NCBI GenBank assembly: GCA_027484055.1
Contig: JAIXQH010000053.1
Span: 1-55,930 of the forward strand
Length of the DNA stretch: 55,930 bases
Origin: Verrucomicrobiaceae bacterium
Lineage (GTDB): Bacteria; Verrucomicrobiota; Verrucomicrobiia; Verrucomicrobiales; Akkermansiaceae
Reading direction: 5' to 3'
This document shows, piece by piece, positions 1 to 8,904 of this stretch. Made by a program: the position numbers and the translations under genes. Positions within the stretch are counted from its first letter, which is position 1; every line of letters begins with the position of its first letter. The notes beneath the pieces are model-generated. The model had not been told where the DNA came from, searched no databases, and worked only from the letters and a program-made list of their open reading frames with translations.

Positions 1-1433
1 ACGGTGACGCAGAAGGGCGTTCCCACTTCGTCTTGGCGGCGGTAGCGGCGACCGAGTGCGCCGCCGTCGTCGTAGAAGACATTCATCCACGGCTGGAGCG
101 TTTTTTGAATCTCGCGGCAGAGGCGGACTTGTTCTTCGTTTTTCTTCAGCAGCGGGAAAATGCCGACCTTGATGGGCGCCATGCGTGGCACGAAACGCAG
201 CACGGTGCGGACGTCTTCTTTACCCTTTTCGTCGGTGAGCGTCTCTTCGTCGAACGCTTCGCAAATCAGCGCAAGAACGGTGCGGTCGCAACCGGCGGAC
301 GGCTCGACGACGTGGGGTAAATACTTTTCCTTGGTCTCCTCGTCGAAATAAACGAGCGATTTTCCGGCACCTTTTTCATGCACGCCGAGGTCGTAGTCGG
401 TGCGGTAGGCGACGCCTTCGAGCTCTTGGATGCCGAAGGGGAATTCGTATTCGATGTCGTAAGTCTTCTTGGAATAGAACGCCCGCTCGCCATCGGGCAC
501 GTCGAGGATGTGCAGCTTCTCGCGGGGGATGCCGATTTCTCCATAAAAATTAAGCCGCTCCTCCAGCCACTCGTCGGTGAGGCGCATCCCGTCGTCTGGG
601 TGGCAGAAATACTCGATCTCCATCTGCTCGAACTCACGCGAGCGGAAGGTGAAATTGCGCGGGTTGATCTCGTTGCGGAACGACTTGCCCATTTGCGCGA
701 TGCCGAAGGGCAATTTGACACGGTTGGAGTCGAGGACGTTTTTGTATTGGCAGAAAATCGATTGGGCAGTTTCTGGGCGGAGGTAGGCGATGTCGTTACC
801 GGTCGCGCCCATATTCGTTTTGAACATCAGCTCGAAATCACGAGGCTCGCTGAGGAGTGATCCATTCTCTGGATTGAACTGAGTGGTGCCGGTGACTTCT
901 TCTCTGGAGTCTTCGATGAGTTCGATTTCCTTCGGTGAAAGCTGCTTGTTAGGATTCAATTCGGCGTAGTATTTCCGGGCGATTTTGTGGGCCTCACCCA
1001 CTTCCTTGCCGGGTGCGATGAGCACGGCAAATTTCCGCTCCACACTCCAATTCGTGGCGGGATGATTGGCTCCGCTGAACCAGACCGCAGTGCCGTCTTG
1101 GGCTGGGACTTGATCGGCCCGCAGCCGTGCTTTCGACAGCAGGCAGTCACACATCGGGTCCGAAAACCCACCGACATGGCCTGATGACACGAGCACCTGC
1201 TCCATCGTCAAAATCGCGCCATCCATTCCGAGCACATCGTCGCGCTCTTGCACCGTTTTCCGCCACCAGTAGTCCTTTAAATTCCGCTTCAGCTCGGCAC
1301 CGAGTGGGCCGTAGTCCCAGCAGCCGTTAAGGCCACCGTAGATTTCCCCAGCTTGAAAAATGAAGCTGCGGCGCTTGCACAGCGAAACGATTTTTTCCAT
1401 GCGGGCGGGGTCGGTGACGTCTTTGTTGGCCAT
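1..1433 (-). CDS. glyS: Glycyl-tRNA synthetase, class II dimeric type (3' end cut by window)
   Basis: Charges tRNA-Gly with glycine in the cytoplasm. The translation starts MANKDVTDPARMEKIVSLCK, continues through GGLNGCWDYGPLGAELKRN, and carries the class II core with motif 2-like FRNEINPRNFTFRSREFEQ. It runs off the left edge in the VGTPFCVT segment of the C-terminal anticodon-binding domain. About 477 codons are visible, so only the extreme C-terminus is missing. The ATG at 1433 starts the conserved N-terminus. This is the alpha2 (eukaryote/archaeal-like) enzyme, not the split GlyQ/GlyS form. The next gene upstream on the same strand is the alpha-2-macroglobulin, separated by about 255 bp holding an inverted repeat. 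Identification is firm. Confidence 0.95.
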   Translation of the reverse strand, partial: MANKDVTDPARMEKIVSLCKRRSFIFQAGEIYGGLNGCWDYGPLGAELKRNLKDYWWRKTVQERDDVLGMDGAILTMEQVLVSSGHVGGFSDPMCDCLLSKARLRADQVPAQDGTAVWFSGANHPATNWSVERKFAVLIAPGKEVGEAHKIARKYYAELNPNKQLSPKEIELIEDSREEVTGTTQFNPENGSLLSEPRDFELMFKTNMGATGNDIAYLRPETAQSIFCQYKNVLDSNRVKLPFGIAQMGKSFRNEINPRNFTFRSREFEQMEIEYFCHPDDGMRLTDEWLEERLNFYGEIGIPREKLHILDVPDGERAFYSKKTYDIEYEFPFGIQELEGVAYRTDYDLGVHEKGAGKSLVYFDEETKEKYLPHVVEPSAGCDRTVLALICEAFDEETLTDEKGKEDVRTVLRFVPRMAPIKVGIFPLLKKNEEQVRLCREIQKTLQPWMNVFYDDGGALGRRYRRQDEVGTPFCVT

Positions 1434-1535
1434 AAAATTTGAAAGGTCAGGGCGCGAAGCGAAGCAGGCGCAGCGGCAGGCGGCAAGACGGGATTCACGC
1501 GGGTCATTTCAAGGAATTCCAAAACATGGGAAGGA

Positions 1536-1624
1536 TTTAAACCGCCAAGACGCCAAGGAAGAGAAGGTAAGAGGACTTCTTGTTTTTTCTAAACTTGGCG
1601 CTCTTGGCGTCTTGGCGGTTTAAA
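1536..1624. repeat. Inverted repeat with perfect 22-bp arms (REPIN/MITE-like)
   Basis: The arms 1536-1557 and 1603-1624 are perfect reverse complements (core ttaaaccgccaagacgccaa) around a spacer of about 45 bp. The element lies between the alpha-2-macroglobulin stop and the glyS start, both on the minus strand, so a transcript through it could form a long hairpin. There is no ORF or transposase in it. It may be a non-autonomous repeat element, an mRNA-end structure, or both. Confidence 0.8.
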
Positions 1625-1689
1625 TTCCTCAATGTCTCGGATTTTTCAGCAGCTTTCCCTAGTGTAGCCACCCTGGCGGCTCATTTCGC

Positions 1690-4600
1690 TTAGAAAACCC
1701 GCGATGCGGAGAGTGCGACGTTTTCTGGATCATACATCGACTCGACCTTAGCGGGTGGCGCGGTGGCTTGGCCGGCTAGGGTGCAGCGGACGAGGTAGCT
1801 GAGGGTGTAAGTGCCTCTACGCCATACGTGATCGAGGAAAAAGGTGGCGCGGTCGGTCCGCAGTTCGGAGTGGCTGACTTGCCAATCATCTTGGCTGGTG
1901 GGGGTGCCGACAGCGGCTTTTTGGGTGGCGAAGTCCGCGTTGACTGTTTCAAAAACAGCGGGCAGGGGGTCGTCGATGACGAGGTATTTCGTTTCATCCG
2001 TAGGCAAGGTGATGCGGAGCGAGACGCGGATGAGATCGCCAACTTGCGGCTCGGTGAGGATTGTGGCGGAGCCGTCTGACTGGATGCGTTCGTACATGCG
2101 GTCGATGGAAAGGCCATTCTTCGCCACGGGGAGGAGCGGGGCGATTTTGGGTTTTGCGGAAATTTTGACCCGCACGCAGCTCGGCTGATCGGCGGTCAAG
2201 GTGAGTGGCAGATCTGGGCTGAGGGCAAAGCTGCGGCTGGCAGTGGAGGATTCTGGGTTCAGTGAAATCGTCTCCGCACCGAGTGTGAGGTGGACGGGTT
2301 CGGTGGAAATGGGGTGCGCTTTTGCGTAGTTTGCCATGGCGAGCAGGCTCCAGCCGTTGACCCAGGTCGTCTGCCAATGGCCGTAGGGATTCCGCTCGCC
2401 GAGCATGCGGTCGAGGATTTGCATGGGTTCTGGCCCGCTCGGATCGATTGCTAGCCAGGCGATGAGTTGGCTGGCCTCGGTGGCGGCGTAGGGCATCCAA
2501 GCGTCGTTTTTGGCGGTGAACGGGATCTTGGAGGTGATGATGGACTTGGCGGTGGCAAGGTTAGAGGTGTTGCCGGGATCCTCCATGGCGGTGGCAGCGG
2601 CGAGAAAATGGCGCGCCTCTGGTGTGAGTTCCGCGAGGCGTTTGATGAGGCCATTTCGGTAGGCGGACTGAGGCGAGCCATTGAGGGCGAGCACGAAGAG
2701 GCTGCGGCTGAGATTTTCTAAAGCGTAGGGTGACTTCTCGGTGGCCATGCCGCGGAGGCTCTCGATGAGGTATTTTTCTAGCGCGACGATGGCGGAGTCT
2801 GGCACCACTGCGCCCTGCGACTTGGCCATGAGCAGCCCCATGCTGGCATAGGCGCAGGCCCAAGGGGCGGGGTCTTTACTACCCGGCCAGTAGGAAAATG
2901 AGCCGTCGGTAAGCTGCATGGAAAGCAGTCGATCCGCACCGGCTTGGATGGCACTGCGGAGTTGTTTTTCTTCGATTTTCGCGAAGCGGGGGATGCACGG
3001 GCGGAGGTCGCGCGCGGTGAGCCAAGGGATGAGCGAGGAGGTAGTCTGCTCGATGCAGCCGTAGGGGTAGTGGAGAAGAAAATCCACCGAGCCCGAGGCT
3101 TCGACCAGTGGCGAACGGCTGAACTCAAGCTGGATCTCGCCGCTGCCACTGAGAAGGGCGGGGTCGAGTGATTTCCTGAGATCGACGGCTTTTCCCGGTT
3201 CGTCGAGGTCGATCCGCTTGCTCTGCCGAAGCAGCGGCATGGGGTAGGCGATGGGGAAACGCGCTTCCACGGCATCCGCAAGTGTGTGGCTGAGCGCTGG
3301 GGTGAGCGGCTCATTTTCCAAGGTAACTGGGGTGGCGGACCAGGTCAGGATCGCCTCGCCAGTTTGATCCGCACGGGTCGGGAAAATCACGGTGGTGGAA
3401 GCCCCGGGAGCAAGCGTGACCGTCTCGCGAGTGGTGGCGAGCGGCGTGGCGTTGGAAGTGCCGTAACGGATGTCCCAAGTGCCGGTGAAGGTGGAGGCGT
3501 TTTGAACGAGGACTTGCGCGTTAAAGGTGTCGGCTTGATTGGCGAAGCGCGGGGCTTTCGGCTCCAGCATGAGGTCTTTTTTAACAACGAGCGCTGACTC
3601 AGCGTGACCAAAACGCCGACTCTCGTGGTGGGCGATGGCGATGAGCCGATAGCGGGTGAGGGTGTCTGGAACCTTGAATGTGTGGGTGAATTTCCCAGCA
3701 GCATCCGTGAGCAGGGCTGGTGCCCACGTCGCGCAGGGATCGAAATTTTTCCGCATCAAATCGGCGAGCTTGCTGAGGTCTCCACCCCCGCCGACGAAGA
3801 AGCCCTTGTTCTTGAAATCGAGTTGGCTGGGATCTTCTGGGACGAAACTGGAAAACGAGGTGCCGGTCTCGATGTCGAGATTCCGGGGTTTGTAAAAATA
3901 GTCCAGTGGCCGTGGCGTCTCGTAGCCCATCACGGCGAGCGTGCCCTCGTCCTCGGCATAGAGCGTGACTTCGGCCCCTGCCGCGGCTTTACCATCGGCG
4001 AGTGTGACTTGGCCGGTTAGGGTGATTTCATCGCCCGGGCGGCACGACGGCGGAGTTTCCAAATCGATGCCGAGGGAGTCGCGGAGATTTTCCACGATGA
4101 GTTCGCAGTAGCCGAGGCGGAGCTGTGGCTCCTTGAAGGCGCGCGCGGAGTCCTTGGATCCCTTGACGATGAGGATGGAAACAAAGGCGTTCGGGGCATC
4201 GTCCTCGGTGAGCGGAATTTCAAATACCGGTTGGTCGGCATGGAGTTGCACTTGGAATTGGCGGAGCACTTTTTCCCGCTCCACGGTGACGAGTGCGGTA
4301 CCTTCGATGGGGGAAAGCACCAGCACGCGTGCCGTCTCGCCGGGGCGGTAAGATTTCTTTTCTGGGACGAGTTTCACGCGAATGCCGTCTTCATACAGCC
4401 AGGGGTATTCGTCGGTGCCGTAGGCGTGGAAACGAGTCACCGTCGCAAAGGGGTGGCCCTCGGGATCGGTGCCTCGGAGCGTGAGGAAATGAAGGCCAGT
4501 GGAGAGTGGGGTGAGTGGGAAATCCGTGCCTTTTCCAGCAGACGCGGCTGGATCGAGCGTGAGTTCCGTGCTGCTGACGGTCTCTTCGGTGCGGTCATTT

Positions 4601-7380
4601 CGCGTGCTGGTTTCTCCGGCTTCATTCTGCGATTTTACCGAGGAATTCACCTCGCGGGTGAGTGTCGCGGTGAGCTTGACGCTGCCGGGGAAGGGTTGGC
4701 CTGCGGTGTCAGTGGCGACGATTTTCAACGGTAAAATTTCCCCAACGCGCACCAGTTGATCCACTCTTGAAATGCCGACGTAAATCGAGGCCGGGTGGAT
4801 GAGCGCACTCGTGGTGGCGGTGAGTGTCTGCTGATTGGCATCCGTCACCTCCGACTGCACCACGATTTTCTGGGTCCGGGGGAACTCGGCTTGCGGCACG
4901 CTGAAGGTGAGGCTGGCCTTGCCCTCAGCGGACAAGTTCGTCGCGCCTTGTGCCTGGGATGTTCCGCCTGCGGATTCCTCCTCGTCGGAGCGGTAACCGA
5001 AATAGTGATACCAGTAGCCCCAGTCATCCACCCGATGATTTCCGAAAAGGAAGTCCCGGAAACGCTCGGGGTAGAGGTTCTCCGGCTGGAGGCGGCTGAA
5101 GTGTTTCACTTGGCCTGAGGCGACGGGCTGTCCTTGGTAGTAAGCGGCGCTGAGGCTGGCGGAAATCTGGGTGGCTCCCGGTGCCGGGGGAGTGAGAGTT
5201 TGCTGGATCTCAAAAGCATTCCGCCGGAATTCCTCAATGCGTAAAGGCAGCTCGAAGGACGCGCTGGCCATGATCGTTTCCTGCTGTACCCAGTCATCTT
5301 TCAACGCCTCAGCCGCCGCGATTTCCTGGGGGTATTCTAAACGAATCAAATGCGTGCCGGTCGTCCCGAGTGGCAGCTTGTAAGCGAGATCGAAGGAGCC
5401 ATTTGCCGAAATCGTGACGGCCTCCGTGTGGATTTCCTTCTCCGTGGGATCGAGGATCACCACGCGTGCCGGACTGGATGGGGCGGGGATGATGTCATTT
5501 CCACGCAGGCTGCGGATGACGCCCTTGAGCCGCATTGTTTCGCCGGGGCGGTAGAGTGAGCGGTCGGTGAAAAGGAAGGCCCGGCGTGAGGACTCCACGG
5601 GCGGTAAGTAAGAGGTGCGGACCGGGAAATGCCACAAACCCACGGTGTCCATGCCCGAGTCGAAGGCGGTCACGTAACTATCTGCTCCTAGAGATGCGTG
5701 GATGTGCCGAGCGACCGCATTGCGAGGCAGGCTGGCCAGGCCTCTCGAATCGGTAAGCGTGGTGCTGAGTAACTTAGCGTCTTCACCATAGACGTCCATT
5801 TTTACACCGGCCAGTGGCAGCCCGGTGTCACAGGAAAACGCATAAATGAGCGCCGTCTGAGGCGTGAGCTTCCAAGCTAGGCCGATGTCTGTGAGCTGGA
5901 CGATCGCTTGGCGCGTGGGTGGCTGACCCGGTGTCGGGTGGTCGGGATGAATTTTACCCACAGCCTCTAGGAATAATGTGCCGTAGCGCTGGTCTTTCGG
6001 GAGTAGTTCATCCCATTTGAGAGTGACCATTTTCGAGGTGTCGATGGGATTTCCCAAGGGTATTTCGAGATCAGCGGTTGCTTGGCCGACGATGAGTGGA
6101 TAGGGCAGCGCGGCGGTGGGGCTGATGGATTCTTGGTCGTGACCGTTGCCCGTGTAGTGTCGGTATCCTTGAAATGCGCGGATCAGATCCACGCCTGCTA
6201 GGCTCTTGATGCGAAGGTGGGTGCTCGCCAGATTGAGGGTGAGCATGCGGTATTCGCGGCTGCCCTTGGCCAACTGAGCCTGATCTTCCGAGGGAAATCC
6301 AAGAAAGGGTGCCAAGTGCTTGAACTCAATCTGCGAGGTCAAAGGCCCCACCAAATCGCGGCCCGCCTTGGAGGTGAAAGGGGGGCACAGTGTGACACTG
6401 TAGCGATCAAACTCATTCCAGTTTCCGTTGAGCTCAATCTGTGCGCCGTCGAGCGTGGCGGTGAGATTTTCCGGACGTGGCTCGATTTCTACGCATTTTT
6501 GGAGGAAATCGATGGGTAGAGTTTCGGTGACGTCTTCGTTGAAAGTGATGACCACTTTTCGCGGCTTATCGGCGACCATGTAGGGCTGGATGGCTTTGAT
6601 TTTAAAGGGCTCGATTTCGCCGATTTCCTCGTTGCGGTCGTCTTGCAAGCGAGCCGTCGCCGTCGCGTTTGGGAGGCCCTTTAAGATCGAGAGCTGCCAG
6701 CCCTTTCCTGGCGGAAGTGGCGAAATCGGCGTGACGAGTAGGATCGTCGTCACTGGGCTTTCGGGGAGGAGTGGGGCCGTGGTCACGCCTGGGAATCGAG
6801 ACTCCCACGGCGTGGCGCTATTCCCAAGATAGCTGGTGTCGAGCAGTTTTGGCCGCTCTAGCAGTGCCGCCACGCGCTGGCCGCTATTGGAGTAAAATGA
6901 GATGAAATTCCCTGCGGCTTCAGGCTTTACCGAGTCGTTGAACACGACCAGCCAGCTTGCGGAAGAGATCGAAAATCCCGATTCCCAACGCTTCGGTAAC
7001 ATCGTCGTGGTGCAGCGAAACGGCTCTGCCGCGATGCTCGCGAACTGTCCTGCTGGAATAGCGGACTGATCGAGATGCCTCAGGTTTTTCCGCATGGAGA
7101 AGGTATAGGTCGCGCCGATCACCGGAGGGCGGTCGGGGATGAATTGAATGAGCTGGGGTGCCTTCCACATGAGCTTGCCGGGTAAATCCGGGCGGATGTC
7201 CAGCCAGGTGTTTTCGAAGGTTTTTCCGAGTTCTGTGGTCTCGGCGGCGGGCAGATCAAGGCGGATGTCGATTTGGGATTCGGGCACCAGCGACGGTGTA
7301 GAAACGACCAAACGGGGATTTGCAACGGCCACCACTGCGGTGGCTAGATACGCCAAAAAGGCGAAACGAGGAGTTTTCAT
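1690..7380 (-). CDS. Alpha-2-macroglobulin family protein, thioester type
   Basis: Very large secreted protein (about 1896 aa from ATG 7380). The family traps proteases that cleave a bait region. The N-terminus MKTPRFAFLAYLATAVVAVA is a signal peptide without an evident lipobox. An in-frame start 21 bp upstream (7401) would bury it behind extra charged residues, so 7380 is preferred. MG-type beta-sandwich domains fill the first two thirds (for example RSLYRPGETMRLKGVIRSL and KKSYRPGETARVLVLSP, the macroglobulin-domain pattern). The thioester motif YPYGCIEQTTSS is intact with Cys near residue 1442 and is followed by the alpha-helical TED (LLSMQLTDGSFSYWPGS). In enterobacteria this type is paired with penicillin-binding protein 1C; no pbpC is present here. 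The upstream neighbour is divergent. The family call is secure; the physiological target is unknown. Confidence 0.9.
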   Translation of the reverse strand: MKTPRFAFLAYLATAVVAVANPRLVVSTPSLVPESQIDIRLDLPAAETTELGKTFENTWLDIRPDLPGKLMWKAPQLIQFIPDRPPVIGATYTFSMRKNLRHLDQSAIPAGQFASIAAEPFRCTTTMLPKRWESGFSISSASWLVVFNDSVKPEAAGNFISFYSNSGQRVAALLERPKLLDTSYLGNSATPWESRFPGVTTAPLLPESPVTTILLVTPISPLPPGKGWQLSILKGLPNATATARLQDDRNEEIGEIEPFKIKAIQPYMVADKPRKVVITFNEDVTETLPIDFLQKCVEIEPRPENLTATLDGAQIELNGNWNEFDRYSVTLCPPFTSKAGRDLVGPLTSQIEFKHLAPFLGFPSEDQAQLAKGSREYRMLTLNLASTHLRIKSLAGVDLIRAFQGYRHYTGNGHDQESISPTAALPYPLIVGQATADLEIPLGNPIDTSKMVTLKWDELLPKDQRYGTLFLEAVGKIHPDHPTPGQPPTRQAIVQLTDIGLAWKLTPQTALIYAFSCDTGLPLAGVKMDVYGEDAKLLSTTLTDSRGLASLPRNAVARHIHASLGADSYVTAFDSGMDTVGLWHFPVRTSYLPPVESSRRAFLFTDRSLYRPGETMRLKGVIRSLRGNDIIPAPSSPARVVILDPTEKEIHTEAVTISANGSFDLAYKLPLGTTGTHLIRLEYPQEIAAAEALKDDWVQQETIMASASFELPLRIEEFRRNAFEIQQTLTPPAPGATQISASLSAAYYQGQPVASGQVKHFSRLQPENLYPERFRDFLFGNHRVDDWGYWYHYFGYRSDEEESAGGTSQAQGATNLSAEGKASLTFSVPQAEFPRTQKIVVQSEVTDANQQTLTATTSALIHPASIYVGISRVDQLVRVGEILPLKIVATDTAGQPFPGSVKLTATLTREVNSSVKSQNEAGETSTRNDRTEETVSSTELTLDPAASAGKGTDFPLTPLSTGLHFLTLRGTDPEGHPFATVTRFHAYGTDEYPWLYEDGIRVKLVPEKKSYRPGETARVLVLSPIEGTALVTVEREKVLRQFQVQLHADQPVFEIPLTEDDAPNAFVSILIVKGSKDSARAFKEPQLRLGYCELIVENLRDSLGIDLETPPSCRPGDEITLTGQVTLADGKAAAGAEVTLYAEDEGTLAVMGYETPRPLDYFYKPRNLDIETGTSFSSFVPEDPSQLDFKNKGFFVGGGGDLSKLADLMRKNFDPCATWAPALLTDAAGKFTHTFKVPDTLTRYRLIAIAHHESRRFGHAESALVVKKDLMLEPKAPRFANQADTFNAQVLVQNASTFTGTWDIRYGTSNATPLATTRETVTLAPGASTTVIFPTRADQTGEAILTWSATPVTLENEPLTPALSHTLADAVEARFPIAYPMPLLRQSKRIDLDEPGKAVDLRKSLDPALLSGSGEIQLEFSRSPLVEASGSVDFLLHYPYGCIEQTTSSLIPWLTARDLRPCIPRFAKIEEKQLRSAIQAGADRLLSMQLTDGSFSYWPGSKDPAPWACAYASMGLLMAKSQGAVVPDSAIVALEKYLIESLRGMATEKSPYALENLSRSLFVLALNGSPQSAYRNGLIKRLAELTPEARHFLAAATAMEDPGNTSNLATAKSIITSKIPFTAKNDAWMPYAATEASQLIAWLAIDPSGPEPMQILDRMLGERNPYGHWQTTWVNGWSLLAMANYAKAHPISTEPVHLTLGAETISLNPESSTASRSFALSPDLPLTLTADQPSCVRVKISAKPKIAPLLPVAKNGLSIDRMYERIQSDGSATILTEPQVGDLIRVSLRITLPTDETKYLVIDDPLPAVFETVNADFATQKAAVGTPTSQDDWQVSHSELRTDRATFFLDHVWRRGTYTLSYLVRCTLAGQATAPPAKVESMYDPENVALSASRVF

Positions 7381-7528
7381 GGGGTGGATTAAATCCGCCA
7401 AAATCGATATACGAAACTCACCAAATGAATATCGAAAACCAAAATTTCTGCGGAGTTTTTAAGGGGGCCGTTTCAAGCGTTGCATTTTCTACGCATTTAG
7501 CGACGTTGGGCATGTGATTCTCACACCG

Positions 7529-8491
7529 ATGTCTAAATTGGGTCGGCAACTCGCTGCCATAGCGGCTCTTGTCCTAGCAGGTTGTGCCCCGCAGACATTT
7601 CTGGTCAACAACCCCAACGGCACCAGCGCCAAGGCCGACCTATTCGGCTACCGCAAGTGGATTTCACCCACCGTGAAACCAGACGTCATCATCATCGGCA
7701 TCCACGGATTTTGCGGCGCATCCATCGACTACGCAAATCTTGGTAATCATTTACTCCAGCATCAACCCGAGACGGGGCTCTATGCTTACGAACTGCGCGG
7801 CCAAGGCAGCGATCCCATCTACGAACGGAGAGGGGACATCGGCGATCCGAAAGACTGGTATCGTGATTTATACGCTTTCACTCAGCTCGTCCAAGAGCAG
7901 CACCCGGAGGCGAAAATCGTTTGGTTCGGTGAAAGCATGGGTGGGCTCATTGCCGCCCACGCCTGGCGGGAAGCGCCACAGAATTCTCCGCCCTGCGATG
8001 GACTTATCCTTTCCTCGCCGATCGTTCGTTTTCGCGACGACATCCCTGCATGGACGCCGGCGCTCGTCCGAGTCGCGGCCACCACGTTACCCCTCGCCCG
8101 CATTTCACTCGAAACGCTCGCGGGTGGGCAAGACGTGCAAATGACCCAGACCTCTCACCACTCTAAGCAGGTGAAAACCAATTCCTACAACATCGAGCAG
8201 CACACCCTCCGGCTCATCGGCACCCTCACACGCCACATCGACAGCATGAACGAGTGTGCGGCCCATTTCCGCTCTCCCGTCCTCGTCCTACACGGGGGAA
8301 ACGACTATTTTAACAACGATTCGGACGTCCGTGGCTTCGTCGCACGCATTCCCACCGGTGTCTCCAAAACCTACCACAACTACCCGCAAGCCTACCATTT
8401 ACTGATGTACGATATGAGGAAGGAAACGATCTTCAAAGACGTCGAACGCTGGACCGATCAGCTGCGGAACGACCGTCTGAGGAAACTTTGA
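7529..8491 (+). CDS. Alpha/beta-hydrolase lipoprotein (monoacylglycerol-lipase-like)
   Basis: Serine hydrolase of the lysophospholipase/monoacylglycerol lipase type. The N-terminus MSKLGRQLAAIAALVLAGC is a lipoprotein signal with lipobox LAGC (Cys19), so the protein is probably membrane anchored. IIIGIHGFCG forms the oxyanion-hole strand and the nucleophile elbow is GESMGG (Ser136). LVLHGGNDYFNN supplies the likely acid and AYHLLMYD the histidine, so the triad looks complete. A GTG at 7514 would add five residues; 7529 gives the better signal peptide. No clear Shine-Dalgarno is seen at either start. It is divergent from the alpha-2-macroglobulin and is followed 81 bp later by rpmB. The substrate cannot be told from sequence. 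Confidence 0.82.
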   Translation: MSKLGRQLAAIAALVLAGCAPQTFLVNNPNGTSAKADLFGYRKWISPTVKPDVIIIGIHGFCGASIDYANLGNHLLQHQPETGLYAYELRGQGSDPIYERRGDIGDPKDWYRDLYAFTQLVQEQHPEAKIVWFGESMGGLIAAHAWREAPQNSPPCDGLILSSPIVRFRDDIPAWTPALVRVAATTLPLARISLETLAGGQDVQMTQTSHHSKQVKTNSYNIEQHTLRLIGTLTRHIDSMNECAAHFRSPVLVLHGGNDYFNNDSDVRGFVARIPTGVSKTYHNYPQAYHLLMYDMRKETIFKDVERWTDQLRNDRLRKL

Positions 8492-8513
8492 TTGGAAAAT
8501 GTGAGGATTCGTC

Positions 8514-8542
8514 TTGACGGGTTGGGTCTCGTGGCCATTCTC
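8514..8542 (+). promoter_or_regulatory. Possible sigma-70 promoter of rpmB
   Basis: TTGACG at 8514-8519 is a good -35. The -10 region 16-17 bp downstream (cattct/attctc around 8536-8542) is a poor match. The position, 30-60 bp ahead of the rpmB ATG, is right. Weak call. Confidence 0.3.
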
Positions 8543-8572
8543 CGCGTCCCGCAACACGAACAATTTTTTATT

Positions 8573-8836
8573 ATGGCACGCATTTGCAGTATTCGAGGAA
8601 CCCGCGTCCGCTCCGGCGGCAGAATCCACCGTTCAGGTCTGGCCAAGAAAAAGGGCGGTATCGGTCGTCACGTCACCAAGGTGGTGAAGCGCACGATTTC
8701 TCCTAATCTTCAAAACAAGCGTATCTGGGTCCCTGAACTCGGCAAGTTTGTGAAGCTCAAGCTCAGCTGCCGCGCCCTTAAGACTATCAACAAAAATGGT
8801 GCTTTCGTGACGCTCAAGAAGGCTGGAATTCTTTGA
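8573..8836 (+). CDS. rpmB: 50S ribosomal protein bL28
   Basis: Component of the large ribosomal subunit. The 87-aa product has the L28 layout: basic N-terminus MARICSIRGTRVRSGG, central RTISPNLQNKRIWVPELGKF and C-terminal CRALKTINKNGAFVTLKKAG. The ORF stays open upstream, but the conserved N-terminus begins at ATG 8573 and the upstream part looks like leader. It is monocistronic, with a possible promoter about 55 bp upstream and a clear hairpin terminator 30 bp after the stop. The CXXC zinc residues found in some L28 proteins are absent. Confidence 0.93.
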   Translation: MARICSIRGTRVRSGGRIHRSGLAKKKGGIGRHVTKVVKRTISPNLQNKRIWVPELGKFVKLKLSCRALKTINKNGAFVTLKKAGIL

Positions 8837-8858
8837 AGCTCTGCGATTTCGTTTTCTT

Positions 8859-8891
8859 AAAAAAAGCTCGGTGGTAACACCGGGCTTTTTT
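8859..8891. terminator. Intrinsic terminator, probably bidirectional
   Basis: Stem 8865-8873 (agctcggtg) pairs with 8878-8886 (caccgggct, one G-U pair) around a GTAA loop. An A-run precedes it and a T-run follows, so it can serve both rpmB (+) and the convergent gene ending at 8905 (-). Confidence 0.85.
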
Positions 8892-8904
8892 GTGCGCGGG
8901 TGCC

